From: Pedobacter ureilyticus
GTDB taxonomy: Bacteria; Bacteroidota; Bacteroidia; Sphingobacteriales; Sphingobacteriaceae
Assembly: GCF_005925345.1 (NCBI RefSeq)
Contig: NZ_SSHJ01000006.1
Location: forward strand, 124,001 to 188,000
DNA length: 64,000 nt
Reading direction: 5' to 3'
Shown here: in pieces, positions 19,450-30,300 of the stretch
Position numbering within the stretch: the first letter of the stretch is position 1
Layout of the letters: the number at the start of each line of letters is the position of its first letter
Notes under the pieces: generated by a model
The model's database searches: none
Told to the model about the DNA's origin: nothing
The model's input: only the letters and a program-made list of their open reading frames with translations
Position numbers and translations under genes: made by a program

Positions 19450-20757
19450 TCAGCCCCTTTTTAACCGCGGCTTAAACGTGTGCGTATTTACCGTGGCTTT
19501 CAACTCGTGCAAAATGTTATACAACCCAAAATTTGTACGGTTAATGTAGATGAAATGCTTAACCCCGCGAGCTTGTTTAAACTCAGGCATTTTGGCAATT
19601 TTTTCGCCATAACTGTACAGTGATTCAAAAAAATCGTTCTGGCTAAAATCGAATGTTGGGGTTACGTAAGGTTTTGCAAAAAGCGAAATCATTTCTTTAT
19701 AAGCCTTATAGTAAAATTCGATTTGAGCAGGCGTATCATTTGGCAGAATCATTTCTAATTGTCGGAAAGCCTTGATCGTTTCTTCCTTGTTTTCGAAAAG
19801 ATCTGTAGAAGTTAAGCTGAAAAACGGTTCGTAAAAATCATCGGGCATTTCTTTGACACAACCAAAATCAATAGCGCCCAATTTTTCGTCTTCAGTAATT
19901 AAAAAATTGCCAGGATGTGGATCTGCATGCACCTTACGCAGCTCATGTTGCTGAAAATTGTAGAAATCCCACAAGGCTTGCCCAATTTTATTTTTGAGCG
20001 CTTGCGAAGGATTGGTAGCCAAAAACTCTTTCAAGTGAAGTCCTTCTATCCAATCCATTGTAATGATTCTATTGCTAGAAAGGGCTGGATAATAATTAGG
20101 GAATACCACATTGCTTAGGTTTTTGCAGGCCTCAGCAAATTCGATAGAGCTACGCACTTCCCGCTCGTAATCAGTTTCTTCCAGCAAGCGTTCTTCAACC
20201 TCTTTAATGTAGATGTTCAATTCTTTTTCGCTCATGCCCAGCAAACGAAACGCAAAAGGTTTTATCAATTTTAGATCAGAAGAAATGCTATCGCCAACAC
20301 CAGGATATTGAATTTTAACCGCTAGTTTTTTGCCGTTTAGTTCTGCCTCGTGAACTTGACCAATTGATGCAGCATGGGTAGATTTGATATTAAATTTATC
20401 ATAAATTTTATCGGGCGTTTTGCCAAAACTTTTGGTAAACGTGCGCACAATTAACGGCCCAGACAACGGAGGAGCATTATATTGCGATTGCGTAAATTTA
20501 TCTACATACGCTCTTGGCAGGATGTTTTTGTCCATGCTTAACATTTGCGCAACTTTTAAGGCAGAGCCTTTCAACTCGCTCAAAGAGCTGTAGATATCTG
20601 ATGCATTATCTTCATTTAGCTCATCCCTACTTAAATTTGGATTAAATATTTTTTTAGAATAATGCTTAATATAATTTCCGCCAATCTGGAAACCTGTTTT
20701 TACAAACTTAGCTGAACGCTCTACCTTGGTGGTAGGCATGTTTTCTTGTGCTTTCAT
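19450..20757 (-). CDS. ABC1/UbiB (AarF) family atypical kinase
   Basis: A 435-aa atypical protein-kinase-like ATPase. Seen: the family's N-terminal KxGQ-type motif as KVAQ (68-71), the lysine strand KLAVKIQYPGV, the catalytic loop VHADPHPGNFLI, and the metal-binding AIDFGCVKEM. ABC1 proteins support isoprenoid quinone synthesis or lipid homeostasis; in a menaquinone-using Bacteroidota the exact role is unknown. The KxGQ glycine is replaced by alanine, as noted for some non-UbiB branches. It follows the TetR-like gene by 5 nt, so the two form an operon. Confidence 0.9.
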   Translation of the reverse strand: MKAQENMPTTKVERSAKFVKTGFQIGGNYIKHYSKKIFNPNLSRDELNEDNASDIYSSLSELKGSALKVAQMLSMDKNILPRAYVDKFTQSQYNAPPLSGPLIVRTFTKSFGKTPDKIYDKFNIKSTHAASIGQVHEAELNGKKLAVKIQYPGVGDSISSDLKLIKPFAFRLLGMSEKELNIYIKEVEERLLEETDYEREVRSSIEFAEACKNLSNVVFPNYYPALSSNRIITMDWIEGLHLKEFLATNPSQALKNKIGQALWDFYNFQQHELRKVHADPHPGNFLITEDEKLGAIDFGCVKEMPDDFYEPFFSLTSTDLFENKEETIKAFRQLEMILPNDTPAQIEFYYKAYKEMISLFAKPYVTPTFDFSQNDFFESLYSYGEKIAKMPEFKQARGVKHFIYINRTNFGLYNILHELKATVNTHTFKPRLKRG

Positions 20758-20762
20758 AGTAT

Positions 20763-21416
20763 TTAAAAACCCATTCGCTCTTTTAACTTTCCGTTTTGCG
20801 AAAGAAATTTCCCATATTCAAAAAGGTTGTCTATTGGCGAACGCTGAAACAGATCGAAAGTAACCTGTATGCCACGCTCAATAGCTTCATCGGTTTTTTC
20901 AAAGCCAGTACTGTCATCGTCTATCCAAAAATTAAGGATAAAGGCATATTGCACCCAAAGTGCATCTTTATAGCGTTTGGCAAAAAACTTACGGTCGGCC
21001 AATTCGCCGCTGGCCAGGCCATCACTGATAATTTCTTCAGCAAAATTTTCGAATATAGGTTTTACACCGGATAAAACTGCTGGCGTGCCTATTTTATTCG
21101 GCTGCTTTTTTAAGCTATAGATCACAAAACTTCTTTGGCTTTTTAGCAGCTCTATATAGCTGTAAAAGAAAGACAACATCTTCTCCCGAGAAGAGTATTG
21201 CTCCCAAAGTTCCTGTTTTTTAATTTCATCAATGGTTTCTACGGTTAGCTCAAACCAAATGTTTTTTTCTATACTATCAAAAGAAGCATAAAAGGCATAA
21301 AATTCGGCCTCTGTAATTTTTAATTTCTTAACAAAACTATAAACTGATTTAGGTTGCTCGTTATTTGTTAGAACATAATCGATATAACCTTTTTTGATCT
21401 GTGCCTGCGTTGCCAT
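20763..21416 (-). CDS. TetR-family-like protein
   Basis: A 217-aa all-helical protein. The first 50 residues (QIKKGYIDYVLTNNEQPKSVYSFVKKLKITEAEFYAFYASFDSIEK) read like the TetR N-terminal helix-turn-helix with its F-Y-x-x-F ending, and the rest like the ligand-binding core. The helix-turn-helix is degenerate, so DNA binding is not certain. ATG 21416 (MATQAQIKKG) is used; a start at 21467 would add 17 residues without resemblance. It is translationally close to the downstream ABC1 kinase gene, so it probably acts in the same process. Confidence 0.75.
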   Translation of the reverse strand: MATQAQIKKGYIDYVLTNNEQPKSVYSFVKKLKITEAEFYAFYASFDSIEKNIWFELTVETIDEIKKQELWEQYSSREKMLSFFYSYIELLKSQRSFVIYSLKKQPNKIGTPAVLSGVKPIFENFAEEIISDGLASGELADRKFFAKRYKDALWVQYAFILNFWIDDDSTGFEKTDEAIERGIQVTFDLFQRSPIDNLFEYGKFLSQNGKLKERMGF

Positions 21417-21659
21417 TTTCTTTTTATTTAAAAACGTAAAAAAAGTAGTGTTGGTTTGTGAAACCACTCAAAATTAAGACTTTATTTATCACAGATTTGC
21501 AATAAAAATGGTATAGAATTGTTCTATTTATTCAACAACCAATATTCAAATTACCAAATCTCAATTACAAAATCAGCAAATCGTCAGTTTAAAAATTAAA
21601 GCAACAAAAACTTAACCTTAACCACCCCGCTAGTTAACTTAGGCTTAATATCTGGACAC

Positions 21660-21667
21660 TAAATTTG
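21660..21667 (+). promoter_or_regulatory. TAnnTTTG box directly before the alkaline phosphatase start
   Basis: TAAATTTG exactly fits the Bacteroidota -7 consensus and ends 3 nt before the ATG at 21671. If used, the transcript would be leaderless or nearly so. No good TTG -33 box was found upstream, so it may be coincidental. Confidence 0.35.
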
Positions 21668-21670
21668 GCC

Positions 21671-23074
21671 ATGATTAGGAGAGACTTTTTAAAAACGGGT
21701 GCATTATCTGCTCTAGGTACTTCATTGTTAAGCGCTACCAAGCCATTAGAACAATTACTCGTTTCAAACAAAAACCTTGTTGGAGAAGCCAAAAACATTA
21801 TATTTTTAGTTAGCGATGGTATGAGTAGCAGCACACTTACCATGGCCAATCTAGTTTCGCAGCGCATGAACGGCAGGGAAAGCAAGTGGATTTCGCTTTA
21901 TCGCGACCGCAGCATAACCCGATCTCTCATGGATACCGCTTCTGCCAACAGCATGGTTACCGATTCGGCAGCTTCGAGCTCTGCTTGGGGTGGAGGAAAA
22001 AGGGTAAACAATGGTTCGCTTAATGTAAATGCCGACGGATCTTTTAACACACCTATTTTACAAAAATTTAAGCATGCCGGTAAAAAGGTGGGCTGTGTTA
22101 CCACCGTTCCAATTACCCACGCTACGCCGGCTGGTTTTTGCATCGCCAATAAATCTAGAAGCAAGCAAGAAGAAATTGCGCTACAGTACCTACCCCTAAA
22201 GTTTGATGTAATGATGGGTGGTGGAGACAAGTATTTTAATTCAGCTAAAAGAGCTGATAAGAAAAATGTTTATGCGCAGTTTACAGAGGCCGGATACCAT
22301 GTGGTGAAAAATAAATCCCAATTATCAGCTTTTAAAGGCCGCCAGCCTTTGCTTGGTGTTTTTGCAGCCGACGCACTGCCTTACACCGTAGATTATACGC
22401 ATGATAAGGAGCTTCAAAATCAGGTACCCACACTAGCCGAAATGACCGAAAACGCCATAACGCTAATGAAAGAACATCCCGAAGGGTTTGTGCTACAAGT
22501 TGAAGGTGGAAAAGTGGACTGGGCGGCACACTCTAACGACTCTCCGGGTCTGCTATTTGACCAGCTTGAGTTTGATTTGGCCGTAGAAAAGGCGATAGCA
22601 TTTGCCGAGCAAGACAAAAATACGCTAGTAATTATTACTACAGACCACGGCAATGGCAACCCTGCTATATTTGGCGAAGATAACGTAGATCAAAAATTTG
22701 ATTTGCTACAAAAATTTAAACATAGCAACGATTGGGTACTCAACCGTATCCAAAACAGCATGTCGGCAAGCCAATTGATTGAGCTTATCAATGATGCGCA
22801 AGGATATGCCATTTCAAATATGCAAGCAGAAAATTTATTATCGCACTACGAAAAATTGGATGGCGGAGGATTATATAATGTAAGAAAATTACCTTTTGAG
22901 CTATTCGGGAAAATACAGGCTGAGTATACTGCTATCCACTGGGCATCTATGGAACACTCTTCAGATTATGTGGAGCTAGCCGCTTATGGTCCCGGAAGTC
23001 AGTTGATAAATCCGGTGTTGAGAAATACCGAACTGCATCAAATTATGCTACAAGCTGCTGGTCTACCTGCTTAA
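21671..23074 (+). CDS. Alkaline phosphatase (PhoA-superfamily), Tat-exported
   Basis: A 467-aa exported phosphomonoesterase. The N-terminus carries a twin-arginine signal (MIRRDFLKTGALSALG), implying folded export. Metal ligand Asp49 is in FLVSDGMSSS, the nucleophile Ser99 in TDSAAS, and further ligands in VEGGKVDWAAH, TTDHGNGN and the C-terminal MEHSSDYVEL. The order and length fit the bacterial alkaline phosphatase family. The ATG at 21671 is chosen so that the RR motif is at the front; a TTG lies two codons upstream. It faces the phospholipase C gene, and with the SusC/SusD pair suggests phosphate release from organic esters. Confidence 0.93.
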   Translation: MIRRDFLKTGALSALGTSLLSATKPLEQLLVSNKNLVGEAKNIIFLVSDGMSSSTLTMANLVSQRMNGRESKWISLYRDRSITRSLMDTASANSMVTDSAASSSAWGGGKRVNNGSLNVNADGSFNTPILQKFKHAGKKVGCVTTVPITHATPAGFCIANKSRSKQEEIALQYLPLKFDVMMGGGDKYFNSAKRADKKNVYAQFTEAGYHVVKNKSQLSAFKGRQPLLGVFAADALPYTVDYTHDKELQNQVPTLAEMTENAITLMKEHPEGFVLQVEGGKVDWAAHSNDSPGLLFDQLEFDLAVEKAIAFAEQDKNTLVIITTDHGNGNPAIFGEDNVDQKFDLLQKFKHSNDWVLNRIQNSMSASQLIELINDAQGYAISNMQAENLLSHYEKLDGGGLYNVRKLPFELFGKIQAEYTAIHWASMEHSSDYVELAAYGPGSQLINPVLRNTELHQIMLQAAGLPA

Positions 23075-23138
23075 ACCTAAGCAAACAAACCAAAATAAAC
23101 ATATTGAAAACAAAAAATTGATCTTCACTACACTAAAA

Positions 23139-23172
23139 AGCCCTGTTTCAATCATCATCTTGAAACAGGGCT
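23139..23172 (-). terminator. Terminator between convergent phosphatase and phospholipase genes
   Basis: A perfect 13-bp stem: AGCCCTGTTTCAA (23139-23151) and TTGAAACAGGGCT (23160-23172) around TCATCATC. On the minus strand it is followed by a T-run (CTTTTTAG), so it best serves the phospholipase C gene; on the plus strand it may also slow the phosphatase transcript. Confidence 0.85.
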
Positions 23173-23245
23173 AAATCTAAATTTTTAATTTATCGAAGCT
23201 CCGCTTTATTTTACGATATAAAAAACTCCCTTTATTTAGCAATAA

Positions 23246-25756
23246 CTATTTTTTTGCTAAAATTCTGCCCATCAACGGATCTGAAGTCGATTCTCTTCCA
23301 GTCTCCACACGGCCCGCATATTGCTGAGAGAAGGTTTCGTCTCCTTCAATCCTTACCGTAAAATCATACCATCCGCCACTCTGCTCAGTTGTTAAAACTA
23401 ACTGCTGATTGCTTCCTTTTTTCAAAGATATTACCTGCCTAGCTGCGCCATAAGCATTATCGGTAACCAGCACCTTCATGTTCCTATCCGCCAAAAGATT
23501 TACCGCCATATTACCCGAAACCTTTTTATAGTTTAAGCGTTCGGCATCAACTTTTACAACGAGGCCCGAAGCCTTTTTTGTCCCTTTAAAGCATCTAAAA
23601 AACCCATTTGCACCATAACAATCTAACTGGTAGTGGTTACCTATAAAACTTGTAATTGGCCATTGATAGGTAAGCTTATCGCCCGGGATAACACAAAAAT
23701 TCCATTGGTTCATTTCAACAGCCGGGCCATTATTTTTAACCATGAAACTCCCTGGTACGTAAACCTGAAATACACCTGCTGCGCTTTTACCGCCAAACAA
23801 GGTTTTACCCGCCGCAAATTGCATTTCCAGTATTCCGTTATTAAGCTCAAATAAATTTACCTCATGCTCGTATGGTAATGCGTTTGATGGCTTTACACCT
23901 GGCTCTTGAGATGGATAGAGCTTTTCTACACGTCCATTTTTCTTGGCCTCATTTATCTCCTGTTGTGTAACTGCGTTAAAATTACCTGGCAACGGCTTAT
24001 AACGAGCAGCATAAATATGCTCAATAAACTTATTCCGTTCAAGGCTTTCTAGGTTTACGGGCTTACTATCTGCCGTTCTAAATATAGAGGTAAGATCTCC
24101 GCAAGCATGTCTACGCCAATCGCTAATGTTGGTCTCTTTGATAACCTTACCGGTTTTGGCAGCAATAAAATGTTCCAAAAACTGCAGGCAAGATGTATGA
24201 TCAAATACCTGTGAATTGACATAGCCGCCTTTAGACCAAGGCGAAGCTACAATCATTGGCACCCTAAAACCAAGCCCAATAGGACTGTCGCTGCCTTCTT
24301 GTTGAGGTTTTTTAGGATCTAAGCCCGAAAATTCTGTAGTGGTGTGTATCCCTTCAGATACTTTTCCGGTATGTGGCCTATTGGTATGTGGCGGTACAAA
24401 CGGCGATTGATGGTCAAAATAGCCATCGCTTTCGTCGTAGGTAAGTATAAAGATTGTTTTTTTCCATACCTCTTCATTTTTTGTCAGGATATCTAACACC
24501 TCAGAAATATACCAAGCGCCATGCCACGGAGACCCTGGATGATCTGAAAAGCGACAGGGAGCTACCAACCAAGAAACCGTAGGCAGTTGCCCTTGTGCTA
24601 CATCTTTTCTAAACTGATACAGTACATCGCCCTTAGGCACGGTCATTTCTCTATCGGTGCCGTCATCGTTATACGATATACTTTCTACTTGATGATAATC
24701 TGGATCGGCAATATTGGTAACAAAAGCTTTGGCATGGATACTTTTTTCAAAATCAGTTAACTCGCTAAAGCCTTTTTCATGATATACTTTAGTGGCTGCC
24801 GTTACTTTTTCAAGCAAAGCCTTTTTTTCACTAAGCTTTTTATCTTCCTCTACAGTTTTAGGAGATTTGGCTTCCAAATGTTGTATTTCGGAAGGCAGCA
24901 ACGCTGCTTGCTTATTCAAATAGGCTACATGGGCTGGATGATAGCGAACATTGTACTGCTTAAAAAACTCCAAGCTGTTATCGGTAAAATTGGCCAGCCA
25001 ATCTTCTTCTTCGTTTTTAAAGCCCACGGGCACACTTAGCTCGTTTTGATACACTTTCCAAGAAACACCTGCCTCTTCTAAGCGCTCAGGATAAGTTTTC
25101 CACCCAACGTTTTTGTAATCTATTTGCCCGTTAAAAACATGAGGAGTAGAGTTTTCGTCGTGAGGGTTTTCCTTTATTGCTCCCGACCAAAAAGCAGTAC
25201 GATTTGGGCTGGTGCCGGTTAAAGTAGAACAAAAATGTTGATCACAAATGGTAAAGGCATCTGCTAATGCATAATAAAACGGAATGTCTTTTCTATCGAA
25301 ATACCCCATGGTTAAAGGCATTTGCGCATACGCTCTACCCGCCTTTTTGGCTTCTAACCAAGTGTCCATCTTTCCGTTATTCCTAGCCGCCACCATGTCT
25401 GTCCACGAATGTGGAAGCGAGCCCATCCAAGTAATTTTAGAGTTGTTGATATCTAACCTAAAAGGAGTAAACGTTTGCCCAGCTTTGTTGGTTTGGAACC
25501 ATAACGGATTGCCATTGGTTTGCTTAAGTACCCTCGGATCATTAAAACCCCTTACTCCCTTTAACGTACCGAAGGCATGATCAAAAGATCTGTTTTCTTG
25601 CATCAGAAACACCACATGCTCGGCATCTTTATAGGTACTGCCTGGTGCGGCTTCTATAGACATTGCCTTTAGTAACGACGGAGGAACCACATTAGCCATG
25701 GTAGCCATCCCTGCAAACAAGCTTGTTTTCTTCAGAAAATCTCTCCTAGAATTCAT
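23246..25756 (-). CDS. Phosphocholine-specific phospholipase C, Tat-exported
   Basis: An 836-aa bacterial phospholipase C of the phosphoesterase (acid phosphatase-like) superfamily; it cleaves phosphatidylcholine or related lipids into diacylglycerol and phosphocholine. The N-terminus NSRRDFLKKTSLFAGMAT is a twin-arginine signal. The catalytic domain (about 46-480) shows VVFLMQENRSFDHAFGTLKG, SLPHSWTDM, TGTSPNRTAFWSG, and YDESDGYFDHQSPFVPP. The C-terminal 200 residues correspond to the two bacterial PLC C-terminal beta domains. It lies 63 nt downstream of the SusD gene with a hairpin between, so it may be read partly as part of the susCD transcript. Confidence 0.93.
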   Translation of the reverse strand: MNSRRDFLKKTSLFAGMATMANVVPPSLLKAMSIEAAPGSTYKDAEHVVFLMQENRSFDHAFGTLKGVRGFNDPRVLKQTNGNPLWFQTNKAGQTFTPFRLDINNSKITWMGSLPHSWTDMVAARNNGKMDTWLEAKKAGRAYAQMPLTMGYFDRKDIPFYYALADAFTICDQHFCSTLTGTSPNRTAFWSGAIKENPHDENSTPHVFNGQIDYKNVGWKTYPERLEEAGVSWKVYQNELSVPVGFKNEEEDWLANFTDNSLEFFKQYNVRYHPAHVAYLNKQAALLPSEIQHLEAKSPKTVEEDKKLSEKKALLEKVTAATKVYHEKGFSELTDFEKSIHAKAFVTNIADPDYHQVESISYNDDGTDREMTVPKGDVLYQFRKDVAQGQLPTVSWLVAPCRFSDHPGSPWHGAWYISEVLDILTKNEEVWKKTIFILTYDESDGYFDHQSPFVPPHTNRPHTGKVSEGIHTTTEFSGLDPKKPQQEGSDSPIGLGFRVPMIVASPWSKGGYVNSQVFDHTSCLQFLEHFIAAKTGKVIKETNISDWRRHACGDLTSIFRTADSKPVNLESLERNKFIEHIYAARYKPLPGNFNAVTQQEINEAKKNGRVEKLYPSQEPGVKPSNALPYEHEVNLFELNNGILEMQFAAGKTLFGGKSAAGVFQVYVPGSFMVKNNGPAVEMNQWNFCVIPGDKLTYQWPITSFIGNHYQLDCYGANGFFRCFKGTKKASGLVVKVDAERLNYKKVSGNMAVNLLADRNMKVLVTDNAYGAARQVISLKKGSNQQLVLTTEQSGGWYDFTVRIEGDETFSQQYAGRVETGRESTSDPLMGRILAKK

Positions 25757-25772
25757 GATATTTTACGATTAT

Positions 25773-25805
25773 AAAAAAACGGGACCACTTTTCATTATGG
25801 TCCCG
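25773..25805 (-). terminator. Hairpin with T-run between susD-like and phospholipase C genes
   Basis: CGGGACCA (25780-25787) and TGGTCCCG (25798-25805) form an 8-bp stem; on the minus strand it is followed by seven Ts. It stands after the susD-like stop and 16 nt or so before the phospholipase start, so it may reduce rather than prevent read-through. Confidence 0.8.
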
Positions 25806-25819
25806 CAATATTAAAGTAT

Positions 25820-27304
25820 TTATTTGATCCACCAAGTTGCTTGGTTAATGAGATCGTTATTTGCGCCAAACTGGCTGGTAATAGCCTTAGTTACATTTGC
25901 TGCATTATTATTGTACTCCGATTGAGGGTAAATCCATCGATAGGGCACTTCTACACCAGTTTGCCTACGGTAAGCAGGGTAACCAGTACGCAAGTGATTA
26001 AATAGTGAAGTCCAACCGTTTTGAAAATAGGTTTGCAAATACCGCTGGATAGTAATCAACTCTATTTTTTGTGCCATACTTATTGCATTATCAAAGTTAT
26101 TAAGAGGCTTGACGAGGTAGTTTTCCGCAGCCGTCTCGTTCACGTAAGTAGATAAACTGGCCACATTGCTCTCGTAAAACTTAAAGTTAGCTTTTACACT
26201 GCTCTCATATAAAGCTTTTGCGTCGGCGGTAATCCAACCTCGCACCGCACCCTCGGCTAAAATCATTTGTTGCTCTGCATAACCTATTAAAACTTTTGGT
26301 TCGTTCACAGGATCAGAATGATAACGTTCGTGCACCTTTGATACTCTTCCTAGTACCGCCTTATCATTGGTTTCTGCATAAGGTGCCGCTGGGTCTCCTC
26401 CCTCATAAGACGTAAAATCTGAAATTGGCTTCCCCGCTTCTTTTCCTAACCTGGTTTGAGTACAGAATAAAAATAGGCGTGGATCTTCCCTTTCTTTCAA
26501 TCGTTCTACAAAAGTCATGTCCATGTACATTCCAGATCCAAAACTACTTGAGTTAAATTCTGGGTACCTGTTGCCCTGTTGGTTTAAGAAAACTAACTTG
26601 GCGCTTTCATCTTTTGCAAAAAGCAATTCATTCGCATAGATGTTTGCAAACTTTGCCACAATATCAAGGTCGGTCTCAGCGGTTCTTTTAGATAGGCTCA
26701 TCAGTACTTTTAAGCGCAATGCATTTACCGCCTTGCGCCAGTTCTGTACCGATCCGTTAAAAATAATATCCCCTTGGATAATCGTATTTTGAGCTTTAAG
26801 GATGTCGTTTGCTTCGCTTAATTCGGCAAGAATACCTTTAAAAACATCCTTTTGGGCATCGTAAGCTGGTGTAAACAATTTATCAGTCTCGCCCTTTAAA
26901 GCTTGGCTATAAGGAATATCACCAAAGGTAAGGGTCATGTGATAAAAATAATGGGCCCTAAAAAACTTTGCCAGCGCAGTATAGGCAGGTAAATTAAGCT
27001 TTGTGGCTTCCTCGGCCATCTTGGTAACCACACGTAAGTTATTAAACCCATCAAAATTAGAGCGGTTCCATTTATAGTATTGTTCTAGGTTCTCGCCATC
27101 GCTCTGCACCAGCATTTTGTTGGCATACAAAGGACCTGTACCACCAAACTCCTGAAAAGCTGTCCATTCTACTTTGGTAAGTAACAACTGGGGATGAGTT
27201 TCTTGAGGCCTATTGGGATCGATATTTAACGCTTCTAGGTCTTTTTTGCAAGAAACGGCTAGAAGACAAGCAGCCACCAAACCTATATTGATTAACTTTT
27301 TCAT
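25820..27304 (-). CDS. SusD/RagB-like outer-membrane substrate-binding lipoprotein
   Basis: A 494-aa lipoprotein: signal peptide with lipobox LLAVSC (Cys19) followed by KKD. Segments such as LNIDPNRPQETHPQLLLTKV, FRAHYFYHMTLTFGDIPYSQ and the C-terminal PYRWIYPQSEYNNNAANV are characteristic of the SusD-like families (the SusD_2 branch). It caps the SusC-like channel and captures the ligand at the cell surface. It follows the SusC gene by 17 nt and precedes phospholipase C. The ligand is probably a phospholipid- or phosphate-ester-derived molecule by context, not a glycan; no glycoside hydrolase is adjacent. Confidence 0.93.
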   Translation of the reverse strand: MKKLINIGLVAACLLAVSCKKDLEALNIDPNRPQETHPQLLLTKVEWTAFQEFGGTGPLYANKMLVQSDGENLEQYYKWNRSNFDGFNNLRVVTKMAEEATKLNLPAYTALAKFFRAHYFYHMTLTFGDIPYSQALKGETDKLFTPAYDAQKDVFKGILAELSEANDILKAQNTIIQGDIIFNGSVQNWRKAVNALRLKVLMSLSKRTAETDLDIVAKFANIYANELLFAKDESAKLVFLNQQGNRYPEFNSSSFGSGMYMDMTFVERLKEREDPRLFLFCTQTRLGKEAGKPISDFTSYEGGDPAAPYAETNDKAVLGRVSKVHERYHSDPVNEPKVLIGYAEQQMILAEGAVRGWITADAKALYESSVKANFKFYESNVASLSTYVNETAAENYLVKPLNNFDNAISMAQKIELITIQRYLQTYFQNGWTSLFNHLRTGYPAYRRQTGVEVPYRWIYPQSEYNNNAANVTKAITSQFGANNDLINQATWWIK

Positions 27305-27321
27305 TTTTTCGTTGTAAATAG

Positions 27322-30300
27322 TTAGAACTTGAGATTAATTGAACAGCCGATATATCTAGCCGATGGATCTTGTAGGTCGCTATCCGTACCAAAATCTGGA
27401 TCTAGGTAAGGCATTTTCTTCCACATCGCCAAGTTGTATCCGTAAAGACTTACATCTAAAGCTTTTATCTTGTTCATTTTTATCACCTTGGTAATGTCAT
27501 ACCCAATAGATACCCTACGCAGTTTTACAAAAGAACGATCAAAAGTATTGGCAAACTTTTCGCTTTCGGCTTCGGTAACCCTAGCTCTGTAAGGATACTG
27601 TTGAGACCAAGTTTGCCAGCTTACAGCTTTGGTATTGGCAGCATAGGTACGGGTATCAGAAATGGTTGCTCCGTTAATGTCGCGAACTAAGGCACCACCG
27701 GTAACTACCACACCTGTTGGCACATATACCGGTTTACCAGCAGCGTATTCGGCATCACGATATTCTGTAGATAGCGGATGTTTCCCTCCCCACCACATTT
27801 TTTCGATTGTGGTAGAGTTCATTATACCGCCCACAGCACCGTCGATATCAATGTTGACCACAAAATCTTTGATCTTAAATTTGTTTTGGAAACCAAATCT
27901 CCAACTTGGATCTAGGTTTCCAACTTTTCTTTGGAAAGGATCTCTGATCGGAAGCCCACTATTGGCATCCAAGATCAATTGACCATCAGCACTTTTTTCC
28001 CAAACCGTACTGAAATAACTATCGGCCCTGTCTCCTACCATTAAGTTGCCAAATTTGAGATTGTTGTTATAAATCTCTTTGAGTTTACGGATAGATGATG
28101 ACCAGTTTACATTAAAATCCCAAGCAAAATTACGGTTGGTGATAGGCTTTGCACCCAATACAATTTCGTATCCGTTGGTTTCATATTTGTTGCCGTTAAC
28201 CTTTCTTGTAGCAAACCCAGAGGCCTGCGAAACGTTGAGGTCTATGATTTGGTTCTCATCAATGATATTATAGTAGGTAAAATCTAAACTTATCTTATTT
28301 TTAAACAAGCCCGATGAAAGCCCTAGCTCGTAAGAAGTAGATTTTTCTGGCTCGATTAGTGGATTTACTAAATTGCCATTATACCCAACCGAAGGCGTGC
28401 TGCCATAAGTTACATCTTTAGTGTACACAGATTGGATACTATATGGCGACAAATCATTAGAGACTTGAGCCCATGACGCATTCAATTTCACAAAATCCAA
28501 AGCCTTTGGCATCTTGATATACTCAGACAAGATGGTACTGACAGATGCCGACGGGTAGAAATAAGAGTTAGAACTCGATGGCAAAGTAGACGACCAGTCG
28601 TTTCGGGCAGTAAAGTTTAGGTACACCGCACGAAATAGATCTAAGTTTGCAGAACCGTAAATACTCTGAATTTCTTTTTGTTCTAAATTGTTACTTGCCG
28701 CTACGGGTCCCTGTGTATTGTTTAAGCTGTACACAAATGGCACAATAATACCATCGGTACTTTGGTACTGTTGCCTGTAACTTCTAGCAAATTTAGACGC
28801 TCCGGCATTAATGGTAAATGCCAAATTGTTATTCAACTCTTTGGTGTAAGTAGAAAGAAAATCTGCATCAAAGTTAGTTTGGTTAGAGTTCCAGTTCTTA
28901 TAATCTCCATTTCTCGAATCGCCATAGTTCATGTATGACTTAGGGCTTTGCATGTCTTCAAAAAGACTGGTATTTCTTAGGTTTGCCCTTGCTTGCAAAG
29001 TTAGTCCCGGAGTAACTGTCCAAGCTAAACGCATTAAGCCATCTATGGTATTTTTGTTGTGCATCTGGTTAAGCTCGTAGGCGGCAAAATACGGGTTGTT
29101 GTACCAAGCATAATTGTAGTTGGCCTGCCTGTAACCTTCGGCTCCTGGCACGTACATGTGCTCTTTCAAATCTTTGCCGTTCACATCGTCTCCCATCCAA
29201 ATTAAAATGGTGTACATGTGGTTTTTAGGACCATAACCATATCTTGGGAAATTTGGAGAATAAACTTTGTTGTAAGATAAACTAGCTTCGGCCACTAAGT
29301 TTTTGGTCAGGTTATAGTTGCCACTAAAATTTAATCCGCCAGTGGTTAATGAAGTGTTAGGCACCTGGCCTTTTTGGTGCGCATATTTGCCCGAAAAATA
29401 AAGTTGGGCTTTCTCGCCCTTATAGGCCATAGATAAGTGGTTATCAGTAACAATCCCTGTGCTTAAAAATTCGCCCAAGTTATCGTGGCGTATCCAGTCG
29501 GTAGGTACCCTTTCGTACCTTGCCTTATCATTGTAAATGGTTCCACTTACATCTCCCCACCAAGGAATAATGGCCCCCGTCTGTTTATCTCTTATAGGGC
29601 TGTTCCATTGTCTTACTTTAACACCGGTACCAAACTTAGGCCCCCAAATCATATCACCGTCCGAGATACCTCCATCGGCACCATCCCAAAACTCGTATTT
29701 GCCTTGCGATCCGTTACCGTACTCGGTTTGCGTTTCCGGGAAAACCGTAAAACCTGCAGTAACCATGTTATTTGTACCTGCATTGATTTCCAAGCCCTCG
29801 GCTTTTGCTCTTTTTGTAGTAATGATAATGGCACCATTTTTTCCCCTAGAGCCATAAAGTGCCGAAGCAGTTACCCCTTTCAAGATGTTGATATTCTCAA
29901 TATCCGTAGAAGAAACATCATAAAGGTTACTTTCTACAGGAATACCATCTATTACCAATAATGGTGTTTTTCCCCTAAGGGTAATTTGTGGGCTTTGAAA
30001 TATCCCAGTGGGATTGTTTACACTTAAACCCGCAACCTGACCGCTGAGGGCGTTACCCAGGTTCATGGTTTTGGACTTATCCAACACCTCTGTGTTTACC
30101 TCTTGTGTAGCATATCCTAATTTTCTTTTTTGTTGTTTAATACCAATGGCGGTAACTACTACCTCGTTTAGGTTAGATGCTTCCATTTGAAGTACGATTT
30201 CAAAAACGGTCTTTGTACCTACCGATACCTCCTGAGTCTTGAAACCAACCAAAGAAAACACCAGTATATCTGATGATTGTACCCTGAGGTTAAACTTTCC